Assembly (NCBI GenBank): GCA_049999805.1
Contig: JBNGIO010005475.1
Coordinates: 1 to 29,664, forward strand
DNA length: 29,664 bases
Source of the DNA: Folioceros fuciformis
Lineage: Eukaryota > Anthocerotophyta > Anthocerotopsida > Anthocerotales
Reading direction: 5' to 3'
Shown here: positions 21,145-29,664 of the stretch, piece by piece
How positions within the stretch are numbered: position 1 is the stretch's first letter
How the letters are laid out: every line of letters starts with the position of its first letter
Made by a program: the position numbers and the translations under genes
Notes under the pieces: model-generated
Database searches by the model: none
Seen by the model: only the letters and a program-made list of their open reading frames with translations
What the model was told of the DNA's origin: nothing

Positions 21145-21239
21145 CTGGAGCAAAAACTGCATAATTTTACACGCCGCTGTCAGCAAAGTATTAGTCATCC
21201 CAACCTCTTGAAATCACCGGAGACGAGATCGTCACGTAC
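21145..21239 (-). other. Probable 5' UTR intron of the DUF538 gene
   Basis: The donor CTCAG|GTACGTGACG and the acceptor TTTTTGCTCCAG|GAAAAT enclose 95 nt, the usual intron size here. Removing it leaves a 21-nt leader exon before ATG 21123. It excludes the upstream ATG at 21198. Confidence 0.55.
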
Positions 21240-22862
21240 CTGAGAGTAAGAAATGGATCACAAATGCAGAATAGGCGATGGAACGAAGAGAAGAATGATT
21301 CAGGATTGCACTCTGTAAGGTATGGCTGCAGGCATGAGTAGAAATAGGAGCAAGGTATGCGCAAACCTCCAAACAAGGGCATCCAGGGAAGTAGTTTTCG
21401 AGGATGACTCTAGCTTGGAAAGGCCAGCCATAGCCAAGTGTCCTGTAGGTATTAACCATGTGTGTATATGCGCTAATTTTGTTTTCCGTCCCTCGTTGTC
21501 ACTCTCCTCGGGCTAACCGTCCAGACCGTCCTCAACATCGCCTTCATCGCCGTGGCAAATTCAACTCAAAACATTTCAGACTTTCGGCCAGTACATAATT
21601 GCGACTGGTATCATCTTGAAATGTGCGGGCTGGCTGGCTGGCTGTGGACAAAGGAGTCATCGACAGAGAAGAGACAAGAAACGACGGACTGGAGCAACAA
21701 AAGAGAATCCATGTCTCCGGGCTGCATCCCTGCGCTGGTCGCAGTCCTGCACTCCTGTCATCCACCGCGAGCTCAGGTGGCCGAGACGATGTAAGCTGTG
21801 GTAGCAGCGCTCCTCATGCACTCCTGCTGGCCAGGAAATCACGCTCTCATTGGAACCAAGACGGGGAAGCATCCGCCACCTGCTGCATGTCGTCAAGCAG
21901 GGATCCACACAAAGATGCAACGACGCGCTGACAGCTATCATCAACGACTCCAGCCAATCGTTTCCTCAGGCAAAACCAAGAAGCCATCGCCATCGCCAGC
22001 ACCAGCACCAGCACCAGCCCTTCGATGCTGTGATCTTCGCGATGCGGTAGGTTGATTTTATTGTCTCAAATTTTGTTAATAAATTCTTCAGTTCTTGGTT
22101 GAAACGCTCTGGTGGAGATGGATGCAGACTACGTCAATCATTGAGTGTAGGACAAGGCGGTGCGTTGCAGGTGGCGGGGGTTGGAGTTGTAGGCTGGGCC
22201 CGAGCGCTCGGAGGACTCCGGGACGTGAAGTTGGGTAAGCTGAAAAAGGAAAGAAGGAAGCGGTGTCCGCGGGAGGCGGGGGAGGGAAAGGTGTGGTGCG
22301 CATACAGTGGATGGAGTGTGTTGTTGTTGACGTGCCTCGTGTGACTGGCGTAACTGGGGGACAAGCGCGAGTGCATATCAGCTCCCGTTCCTTTGTTTCC
22401 GAATCGGGGTTGGCAGTTTTGAGCCACAAGTTGGTGAAGCACGCCCTGCTTTGCCGGTGCGACTCAGCTTGACTGCGACAGAATCCCTGTACTGGGGACC
22501 TCGAGTGGAAGCTGGACATATCGAGCCCTCGGGACCCGGCCAGCAAGTGGGCCAAATTGCAGAAGCGGCCCGGACGGGGCTGGTGGGGCCCGCCATTCAT
22601 GTGCTGTGAGAGCGAGAATGAGTAGAGTAGAGTTAGAGTAGCGCCTGCGTCGCCGAATCGAAGGGATGATACGCGTTGTTCCCGCAACTTCACACGGCCA
22701 TGCCCATCCCCTGCCCTCCACCTCCGGCTTTATCCCGCCTTATTCAATGGCGGCCGAGTTGCTACGGCTCCGACGGGCTTGTGACGTGAGAAAAGCAAAA
22801 CCAGGTTAAGCACCGCGCGTGGGTGCCTCGCCCGGCTGTTCCTGCTGCTGCTGTTGCTACGG
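21240..22862. other. Intergenic, no supported gene
   Basis: It lies between the divergent DUF538 and DOG1-domain genes, about 1.6 kb. It contains a (CCAGCA)n-like stretch near 21990-22020 and several unsupported frames. The longest (22088-22693, minus, 201 codons) is proline- and serine-rich with no domain. No RNA gene was recognised. Confidence 0.5.
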
Positions 22863-22914
22863 CCTTCTCTTCTCGTCTCTTCTCTTCTCGTTTCTTCTGG
22901 TCTCTTCTTCCCGG
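22863..22914 (+). promoter_or_regulatory. Pyrimidine (CT) tract upstream of the DOG1-domain gene
   Basis: Repeated ttctctt/cgtctcttctcttctcg text sits 160-210 bp before ATG 23074. Plant core promoters and 5' UTRs often carry such Y patches. The function here is inferred from position only. Confidence 0.4.
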
Positions 22915-23073
22915 TCCCCGCAGCGGCCTGAGTGCACGCCCTACGGTCACGCCGGCAGCGATGGAGAGAGTTTCTCGCACCTGCGAGGGTAGCAGGCGGA
23001 GATCGGCAGCTGCCTCGGCCCCTGCCGCCTTAGCCTGTGATGCGCGTGAGCGACGGGTCTGAGCCTGCTGCCG

Positions 23074-23847
23074 ATGGCGCCCTTGGCGGGGACTGACGGG
23101 GAGACGTACGAGGAGTTCTATGCTAGATGGATGGACCAGCAGAAGGCGCATCTGGAGGAGCTGGAGGACGCGCTGGAGAGTGATATGCGGGAGGCGGAGG
23201 TGAGGCAGCTGGTGGCCAAGGTGTTCAGGCACTACGAGGAGTACTACGAGGTGAAGGACAGGGCCGTGCGGGGGAACGTGCTGCAGCTCATCCAGCCGTC
23301 CTGGCGGTCTCCGCTGGAGACCGCGTTTCTGTGGATCGGAGGCTGGCGGCCGACCATGGTGTTCCAGCTCGCGTATGCGCAGTCCGGGTTTCAGCTCGAG
23401 CAGGAACTGGCGGAGCTGCTGCGGGGAGTGGATACTCCTACCATGGCGTCGCTCTCGTCCCGCCAGCTCTCGCAGATCAATGCGTTGCAGATGAAAACGC
23501 AGGCAGAGGAGGAGGAGCTGACGCAGCGGATGGCCGTGATGCAGCAGGGCCTGGCGGATCAGCCGCTTTTAGGCCTCGCCTTGGCGGGGATGAACGGAGC
23601 CGATGAGACCTCCACGCAAAACGGGATGAGGGAGGTGTTTGATGAGAAGATGAAGGCGCTGGAGGAGCTGCTGGTTGATGCCGACAGGCTCAGACTCACC
23701 ACGCTCAGAGAGATGCTCAGGATTTTCAACGTCGTGCAAGGTGCGCAGTACCTCACGGCCGCAGCTCAGCTGCAGATTGCGCTGCGGACCTTCGGTGAGC
23801 AGGCCAGCAGGCCTCAAGGCGACGGCGACGGCCACGGAGGACGGTGA
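23074..23847 (+). CDS. DOG1-domain protein without bZIP
   Basis: An intronless 257-residue gene. Residues 10-35 (TYEEFYARWMDQQKAHLEEL) open a DOG1 domain (PF14144) that continues through YYEVKDRAVRGNVLQLIQPSW, SPLETAFLWIGGWRPTMVF and LSSRQLSQINALQ, and ends with LTTLREMLRIFNVVQGAQYL and AAAQLQIALRTFG. This is the C-terminal regulatory half of TGA bZIP factors, but no basic region or leucine zipper precedes it. The gene therefore belongs with the DOG1/DOG1-like proteins. In Arabidopsis DOG1 controls seed dormancy by binding phosphatases and heme; in a seedless plant the role must differ, and I infer none. Coding sequence is clearly GC-rich. The 23074 ATG is the first in frame before the domain. 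The C-terminus is a short Gly/Asp/His tail. Confidence 0.92.
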   Translation: MAPLAGTDGETYEEFYARWMDQQKAHLEELEDALESDMREAEVRQLVAKVFRHYEEYYEVKDRAVRGNVLQLIQPSWRSPLETAFLWIGGWRPTMVFQLAYAQSGFQLEQELAELLRGVDTPTMASLSSRQLSQINALQMKTQAEEEELTQRMAVMQQGLADQPLLGLALAGMNGADETSTQNGMREVFDEKMKALEELLVDADRLRLTTLREMLRIFNVVQGAQYLTAAAQLQIALRTFGEQASRPQGDGDGHGGR

Positions 23848-24466
23848 TCGTCGTCAGGCAGCGCATCTCTGCTGCCAGTGCTGCTTGCTCGTATGTCCTG
23901 GATGGCCTGCAAACCCTCATCACTCTTCATACAGCGTGCCTCTAGCCGCCGCCACACAGGCTCTTGTGTTATGGTCTGTGCAGCTCTCGCTCGCTCGTGC
24001 TCACGGTGCTGTGAGACCTACACTGGGAGAGAGGGTCTAGCATCCTTTCACTGATTCACCGGCAGCTCTCCAGCTCGTGGTGGCTATGGTACCCAGTGTT
24101 CCACCTCGTGTTAGGGTAGAGGAGTCCGGCAAAGAGATACTAGTGTAGGTCAGACGTTCTGTTCCTTTGTAAAATTGCCCAAGGACAGGCCTTGACAGGG
24201 CAAGCAAGTGTGATTCTGTATCTACTAGCATGTGCTCTTCAATTGTGGTCAATTGAAGCTGCGCTCGGTACAGTTACCCGTTTTCCTGCCTCTGCTGTTG
24301 GTGCATGGTTTCCGTCGTCGTCTGAACGTCCGATTTCCACTTTCAGGTGGAGTAGCAAGGGTTTTTGTTTCGAACTTCATCCGATGCTCACACACAGTTG
24401 GAGTCGTATCGGTGGCGTGTGTATGGCTGCTGCGTCATACTTGAGCGGGATCAACGCCGCTTCGAG
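23848..24466. other. Intergenic before the exostosin gene
   Basis: It contains the 3' flank of the DOG1-domain gene and the promoter and 5' UTR of the exostosin gene. The frame of the exostosin exon stays open upstream to 24365 but has no ATG there. No other coding signal was seen. Confidence 0.5.
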
Positions 24467-26161
24467 ATGGCCACGCGCAGTTGCTTTCTAGCGTCAAGCA
24501 CGTTCCTCGTTTGTTTCCTTCTCTACACCCACCTCAACTCCCCTCACTCATTTCGCAGGGCCGCCTGGCAGCCACAGATTTCTTCGCTATCTGAGGGGTT
24601 GTACCAGCACGTTGCCAAGGGCAGATTGAAGGTTTTTGTTGCGGATTTGCCGAGGCAACTGAATTACGGTCTTCTAGAGGAGTACTGGTTGGAGAGGGCA
24701 GGACATGGTTCCGTGAAGGAAGACGGGGAATATTTGCCCTATCCCAGCGAGCCTCTATGGAAGCAGCACAGTGCAGAGTACTGGCTGTTGGCAGATTTGC
24801 TCACAGCACCTGGAAACAGAGGCAACTCCATAGCGGAGAGAGTCTTGGATCCTTTGGCAGCTGACGTTGTCTTCGTGCCTTTCTTTGCGACTTTGAGTGC
24901 CAAACTGCAGCTGGCAAAGTCTCGGAGCAAGTTCCGACATAAGCAGGAAAATCAGGACTATTTGCGTCAGCGGAACGTCATGGAAATCATTCACAACTCG
25001 TCTCTGTGGCAAAGGTCTGGCGGAGCAGACCACGTCTTTGTCCTCACAGGTAGATATGAACTGCAGCTTTCCATGACGCGTAGATTGAGGTTACGTAAGC
25101 TCAAGGAAATGCTAACGAGCACTAATCTCTGATCTGTGGGCGGACGACGTCTGCCCTGTTGGACAGCATTTGGTGGGCCATCGCTATGTTAACTTCAGGA
25201 AACCACGCTTTTTCCGGACTTGTGGTATGACTTGCACTTGTGATGCATTTTCTGCAGATCCTTTGGCCATGTACCATTTGAAGAGCGAGGTCGCCCCCGC
25301 TGTTGTCCTGGTTGTGGATTTTGGAGGTTGGTACAGGGAGGATGCGAAAGCAGGAGCAGTGATCGTTGGTAGGGAGAGTTTGATCGTGCAAACGCAGGTT
25401 TCACTGTTGAAAGATGTTATTGTTCCGCATACTCATATGCTTCCCATGCTGAACATCTCTCAAGATGCGGCTCGTGATACACTCCTTTACTTCAGGGGCG
25501 CACGCCACAGACATCGCGTATGATCCTCTCCCCAAAGCATGCAGACCTTGTTCTTTTTGTCGAGTTTTTCTTGATTCGCGCCTTAACACCTGGCAAATGG
25601 TACTAGCAGACTGGGCTGGTCCGTGATAAGCTCTGGCAGATTCTGGAAGGCGAGAGAGCAGTCATCTTGGAGGAAGGCTCTCCCGACGGGGCTGGTCTGG
25701 AAGAAGCAAAGACAGGCATGCGCAGGTCACACTTTTGCCTTCATCCAGCAGGAGATACGCCGTCGTCGTGCCGGCTTTATGATGCCATTGCCAGCTTATG
25801 CATACCAGTTATAGTCAGCGACACTATCGAGCTACCATTCGAGGGTATGTTGGACTACACAGAGTTTTGTGTGTTTGTGTCCGTTGGAGACGCTTTGCAG
25901 CCAAGGATGTTGTTGCAACGGCTGCTGGATATCAGCGAGCCACGGCGGAAGCAAATGCGTTCTCGTTTGTTCGAGGTGCAGCATTGTTTTGAGTACGATA
26001 ATGGCCTGCCAGGGGGCAGGGGACCTGCTGTGCAGGATGGTGCAGTGAACCACATATGGACAAAGCTTAGCTACAAGGTGCCTGCTATAAGGGAAGCTGT
26101 AACGCGTCGGGGCCGTATCCCCGAAAACGCTGTTTCCCAAGCTAGGTGTCATTGTGTGTGA
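24467..26161 (+). CDS. Exostosin-family glycosyltransferase (GT47)
   Basis: Three exons, 24467-25049, 25258-25517 and 25610-26161, give 464 residues in consistent phase. The start MATRSCFLASSTFLVCFLLYTHL is a classic type II signal anchor (about residues 5-20), placing the catalytic domain in the Golgi lumen. The exostosin domain (about 50-435) shows KVFVADLPRQLNYGLLEEYW, DVVFVPFFATLSAKL, HVFVLTD, VVDFGGWYRED, DVIVPHTHMLP, LLYFRGARHRHR, FCLHPAGDTPSSCRLYDAI (about 323-341), CIPVIVSDTIELPFEG and YDNG...DGAVNHIW. GT47 enzymes are inverting transferases that build wall polysaccharides. The text is closest, from memory, to the Arabidopsis At1g34270-like clade, whose product is not established. The donor sugar therefore cannot be assigned. 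Confidence 0.92.
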
Positions 26162-26680
26162 GAAAGTCCTTAGGAGGTGGCTCCTTTGGGCTCAGTTTTG
26201 CTGGAGTTTGGACACATGCCCGTTAGGCTTTCCTAAATTTCTGAGGAGTTGGGTTGTTCCATTTTCGACTAAATTATGGCTTTCATGCCTAAGATTAGGA
26301 GCAGACTGGTGTCAAGATTTGATGGGAGGGGAAGGGCGTGGCTCTGTGGGGAAAGTATAGCGCTTATTCCGATTTGTACAACTGGTCTCCAGGATGGGAC
26401 ATAATAGTTTAGAGTTACAAATCTTCTGCGAGTGTCTCACGCACTCTTTTGTAGCAGTGACGTGGATCAGGAGAGCTCTACTCTAATTGTGTTTCGGAGC
26501 AACGAAGTGCTTCGAGCTTTGCTCCGAGTTTCCTGATGTACATTCAGATCTAAACCTTTCTCCAGGTTGGACGGTAGACTACCTTACGTAGGGCAACGAT
26601 GAGTTGTCGCAGGCAGGCATCATCGCAAGCACACGGAGAAGACGGGGTACTGCTAGACATCACATCGGTTGTGGAGTAAC
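26162..26680. other. Convergent 3' intergenic region
   Basis: It lies between the stop codons of the exostosin gene (plus) and the GPAT gene (minus), 519 bp. It should hold both 3' UTRs. No coding frame with support, and no hairpin or repeat of note. Confidence 0.5.
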
Positions 26681-28432
26681 CTAGCATCCAGTAGCCTTCC
26701 TGACAGAGATGGGGCTCTTGAGGGCGACAATTCCGTCGTTACCAGCTAGCACTCTGTACTTGTCTTTCCTGGTGAAGTTGGTGCATTCGAAACTGAGGGT
26801 GGCAGCCAAGAGACGCTGAATGTAGTTGGCAACCTCATGTGCTGTCTTTCCTCCTGCGCAGGTGAGTTCTGGTGGCAGCTGGTCCAGGAACGTGACCTCG
26901 TACACTGGAGAGGGATTCATGAAGAAGTAGAAGGGGTCCATCCCCTTCCAGCCTCGAGCAGTAGTGCCGTGAAACATGCTCATTTTGTTCTCCATGGCCA
27001 CAGGAACTATCATGTCCGCCAGCTCAGCAAACATTGAACTGAATCGCAGCAGGAATGGCTCTCTGCAGGTGGTTCCTTCGGGGCAGATAGCTAGGTCTCC
27101 TTCCGCCAAAAGCTTTCGTATGTTCGCTGCATCGTCCTCCCGCTTTCGAGCGAGGCTGACAGTTTTGATGGGCGAAATGATTTCCGAAAGCCGGGATATA
27201 GAGTACGTCACTGCGCTTACAGGCCTGCGGAGAGCCACGGACAGGAAGATGGGATCCAGCAGGGTTCTGTGGGAGCAGACAAATAGCACTCCCAGCGTTC
27301 CGTCCTTGACAGGAGGAGGCGGGGTTCCCTTGACTCGGATTCTGACGCCAAGTGCTGCAAATGCGTATGGGACTATGGACATGGGGAGCAGGGAACCTGC
27401 GGCTATTCGGAGGATGGCTAGCACAAAACCGATGGGTATCCAGAGCAGAGTGAGGAGAGCGACAAGAGGAGTTGGGCGGCACACTAGTCTGCCGTCATGG
27501 AACACCATTGGCTTTGGTAGCTGGTGCTTGGAAACAGCTTCCACCCGCACATCAGCAGGTACAATGTATCCTTCCTGCATACGGGACAGTCGAAGTCAGC
27601 CTCGACGTCTACTGGACCTGCATCGACCATTCAAACTTATCATGCAAGCTGCAGCGTACTCCGCAATCATGTCAGGAATTAACCTTGCAGAGAGACATGA
27701 ATGGGAAGTCAGTCTGGCGATCCCCCAGCCCAACATCCGGCATCTTCTGGCCGAACACTCGGCGCATTGCATCCTCCTTGCTTACTCCGACCAGAACTCC
27801 CGGAGACTTGAGTAAACCTGTGGCCCGACCTGCTGGTGTCACATCAATCTCTGATCCTATCACCTCGTCAGCTCCAAGGTACTCTTTGGCAAATGTCTCC
27901 ACCATGATCCTTGGGTTTGCTGTGAGCACATACCTGCGTGAACGCAAGAATTTCAATTTTGGCTGAGCTTAGCTGGGCATAGTAAAGTAGGAGATGACCA
28001 TGTCTGCGTATGCGGGGGAACTATGAAGGAGCTTAAAATGTACCGTCTCCCGAAGGCAGAAAACACTCGCCACGACTCAGGATGAATGTCGTCAGCGTAG
28101 AACTTGGGAAGCACAGCGCGAGAGACTGATTCAATTTCGGTCACCTTTAGCCCGGCAAAGGTGACGTAGACTAGAACTTGGATGCCTGCAGCCTCGGAGA
28201 CAAAGTGATACAGGACCCAGGCAAGTGGAGCCGCGGTCAAGAGAGATGCAAAGCGGAGGAGTCCGCCTGCCTCGAAGGCAATGAGCATGAAGTACGGAAA
28301 GGAGCTTCTTCCCCTCAGCAATGTTCCATCCAAATCGGACACAACTGTTTCCTTTCCTCGGAAAGTGGAACTGCATTTGTCGATGGTGGGAAACTTCTGC
28401 TCCATGATGTGTGCTTCCTGCTTCTTGGCCAT
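26681..28432 (-). CDS. GPAT: sn-2 glycerol-3-phosphate acyltransferase (GPAT4/6/8 type)
   Basis: Three exons, 28432-28044, 27933-27684 and 27574-26681, give 510 residues, the usual family length. The N-terminal HAD-type phosphatase domain keeps D33-x-D35-G-T ([10 protein letters not shown]) and GLGD201RQTD205. The membrane-bound acyltransferase domain has the H315-x4-D320 box (CSHRTLLDP), [19 protein letters not shown] (P378-T381) and VPVAM. Hydrophobic segments lie near 60-100 and 249-273. Family knowledge: land-plant GPATs of this type move an acyl group from acyl-CoA to the sn-2 position of glycerol-3-phosphate. Those with an intact phosphatase domain release 2-monoacylglycerol for cutin, in the ER. 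All key residues are present, so the bifunctional form is predicted. The ATG at 28432 has a good context (ccgaccATGG). The enzyme is likely active in epidermis or spores; expression is not deducible here. Confidence 0.95.
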
Positions 28433-29340
28433 GGTCGGATCCAAGAGGTACTTGGGCAGCTGTTACCTTGTCATGAGTGCTCAGAGCTAGTCAGGCTTCG
28501 ACGAGACAGGGCCGCAGAAGGGCACCATTCAAAAAGGGCAGCTGAGGAGAAACAGAGAGAGGAAGAGACAACAGAGTTGCTGTTGCTGAATGCAGCTATG
28601 TACACGGCTGATTACAGCGAAGAGTTTGTCGCCGAGGTTGGCAAGTAAAGACGACAAGGAAATGCAGGAGGAGGAAGATAGCGACGAAACACGAGGCTAC
28701 TCACGAGGCAATCACTGTACCTACCCTGCTAAAATCCACTGGGACTTGAAACCTCTTTTGCATCTTCTCTTCTCCTGACCCATCCAAAAATGCAGGGCAG
28801 CTGTGAGGGTAACGTCCGTTAGGGTACTTACCATTGCACGGACGGGAATATCAGTGTTGGCGGGTTGTCCCTAACGATATACTGGGCCCTAGAATTAGCT
28901 TACCCGTGGGGCTCCAAAAGGTCGGATCTTCCGAGGCTGTGTGAGGGTCAGGGTCAACCCACTGCTGCTCCTATTGCTGTTTTAACGTCTTTTCTCTCGT
29001 TCACGATCACAGATGCATCTGTGTATGACATTTTACTCTGTTCGTAGTTTCACGGTATCGAGAATGCCCGTGGTGTGGTGGATTGCAGACTGTCATTGAG
29101 TCTTTGGAACTCTGGATAAAAGGTGCCTTGGTCACCAGTAGAAAGAGCTGACGGTTAACAACCGCTGCTCAAGGTCGAATGCATTGGGTCCTGCTTTCAC
29201 ACACACCAAAGCTTCCTTTTCAGCTCCCGGGCCCTTCGTTCTTGGACTGTAGACTAACAGCAAGGTCTTACATCATTCTAAGTAAAGAATGGTAGAGAAA
29301 CGCGGGTTTGGTATTCACCAGATGTCAACTATGTAGTTGT
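28433..29340. other. GPAT upstream region
   Basis: It covers the 5' UTR and promoter of the minus-strand GPAT gene. 28550-28690 is purine-rich on the plus strand (gagagagga, ggaggaggaaga), hence a CT-rich tract on the GPAT sense strand. No coding frame with a recognisable domain. Confidence 0.45.
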
Positions 29341-29664
29341 GTGCATCCGTCCCGATGTGCAAGAACTCCTTGTTTAAGGAGGGACAAGGAATTTAGAAAC
29401 CAATAGGATTAACCAACACCAACTTTGCAAATGTTTCCCAATTTCACAAGAGACCCAAATATGGTGATATAGTTTGAAAATGTTTGCGTAAACTAAACCA
29501 AAGCCCTAACACAATTAAGCCAAATTGAAACAAAAAGATATTGATTTTGAAAAAAAAACTTAAAACAAAACTAATAGACCAATACAATTCAACCTTAATT
29601 TGACAAATGACCCAAGAAAGAAAATGCCACTTTCCAAACGCATCCTCGAGCTCAACCAATGACC
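29341..29664. other. AT-rich terminal region
   Basis: A small hairpin (ctcctt-gttt-aaggag, 29367-29382) is followed by AT-rich sequence with A runs up to the window end. Composition resembles the repeat-rich left side. No gene seen. Confidence 0.4.

Noticed and set aside
22088-22693. 201-codon minus-strand open frame
   Set aside because: Low-complexity proline/serine/histidine composition with no recognisable domain, in a GC-rich promoter region where long frames arise by chance.
24365-24466. N-terminal extension of the exostosin protein
   Set aside because: The frame is open but has no ATG until 24467, where a typical type II signal anchor begins.
26976-27815. 279-codon open frame on the plus strand
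   Set aside because: It is antisense to GPAT exon 3 and part of intron 2 and exon 2; it has no domain, and the minus-strand frame has all the GPAT motifs.

Overview
The window reads as nuclear DNA of a land plant, most likely a non-seed plant (bryophyte or lycophyte grade; species not identified). The reasons are spliced genes with short introns (mostly 66-142 nt, GT-AG, plus one GC-AG), plant-restricted families (DOG1 domain, DUF538, cutin-type sn-2 GPAT with a phosphatase domain, plant GT47 exostosin, plant-type ARM-repeat protein, DOXC-class 2-oxoglutarate dioxygenases) and decayed eukaryotic transposons. A 10-base run of N at 4466-4475 marks an assembly gap.

Left third (1-10.3 kb): AT-rich and repeat-rich, with no intact gene. 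It holds short direct repeats (14-115, 283-379), a PIF/Harbinger-like transposase relic (3742-4404) whose catalytic region has been amplified into 46-bp and 62-bp tandem repeats (4331-4948), strong inverted repeats (6132-6197, 6258-6281), and a pogo/Tigger-like DDE transposase relic (6386-8965). The pogo-like relic is interrupted by a 5'-truncated LINE (6440-7065) flanked by a 19-bp target-site duplication.

Middle (10.3-16.7 kb): a broken BTB/POZ gene (minus strand) lies head-to-head with the first of two tandem 2-oxoglutarate/Fe(II) dioxygenase genes (11668-13572 and 14392-16313, plus strand). Their exons can be joined base by base with consistent phases, giving 322 and 342 residues. The paralogues share every intron position except one.

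Right (16.7-29.7 kb): a nine-exon armadillo-repeat gene (20119-16665, minus) and a DUF538 gene (21123-20545, minus). These are followed by an intronless DOG1-domain gene (23074-23847, plus), a three-exon exostosin-family (GT47) glycosyltransferase gene (24467-26161, plus) and a three-exon bifunctional sn-2 GPAT gene (28432-26681, minus, convergent with the GT47 gene). The last ~300 bp turn AT-rich again.

The genes do not form a pathway cluster. GPAT (cutin monomer assembly) and the GT47 enzyme (wall polysaccharide) both serve the cell surface, but they are ordinary neighbours. All family calls come from reading the translated sequence and remembered family patterns; no database search was run.
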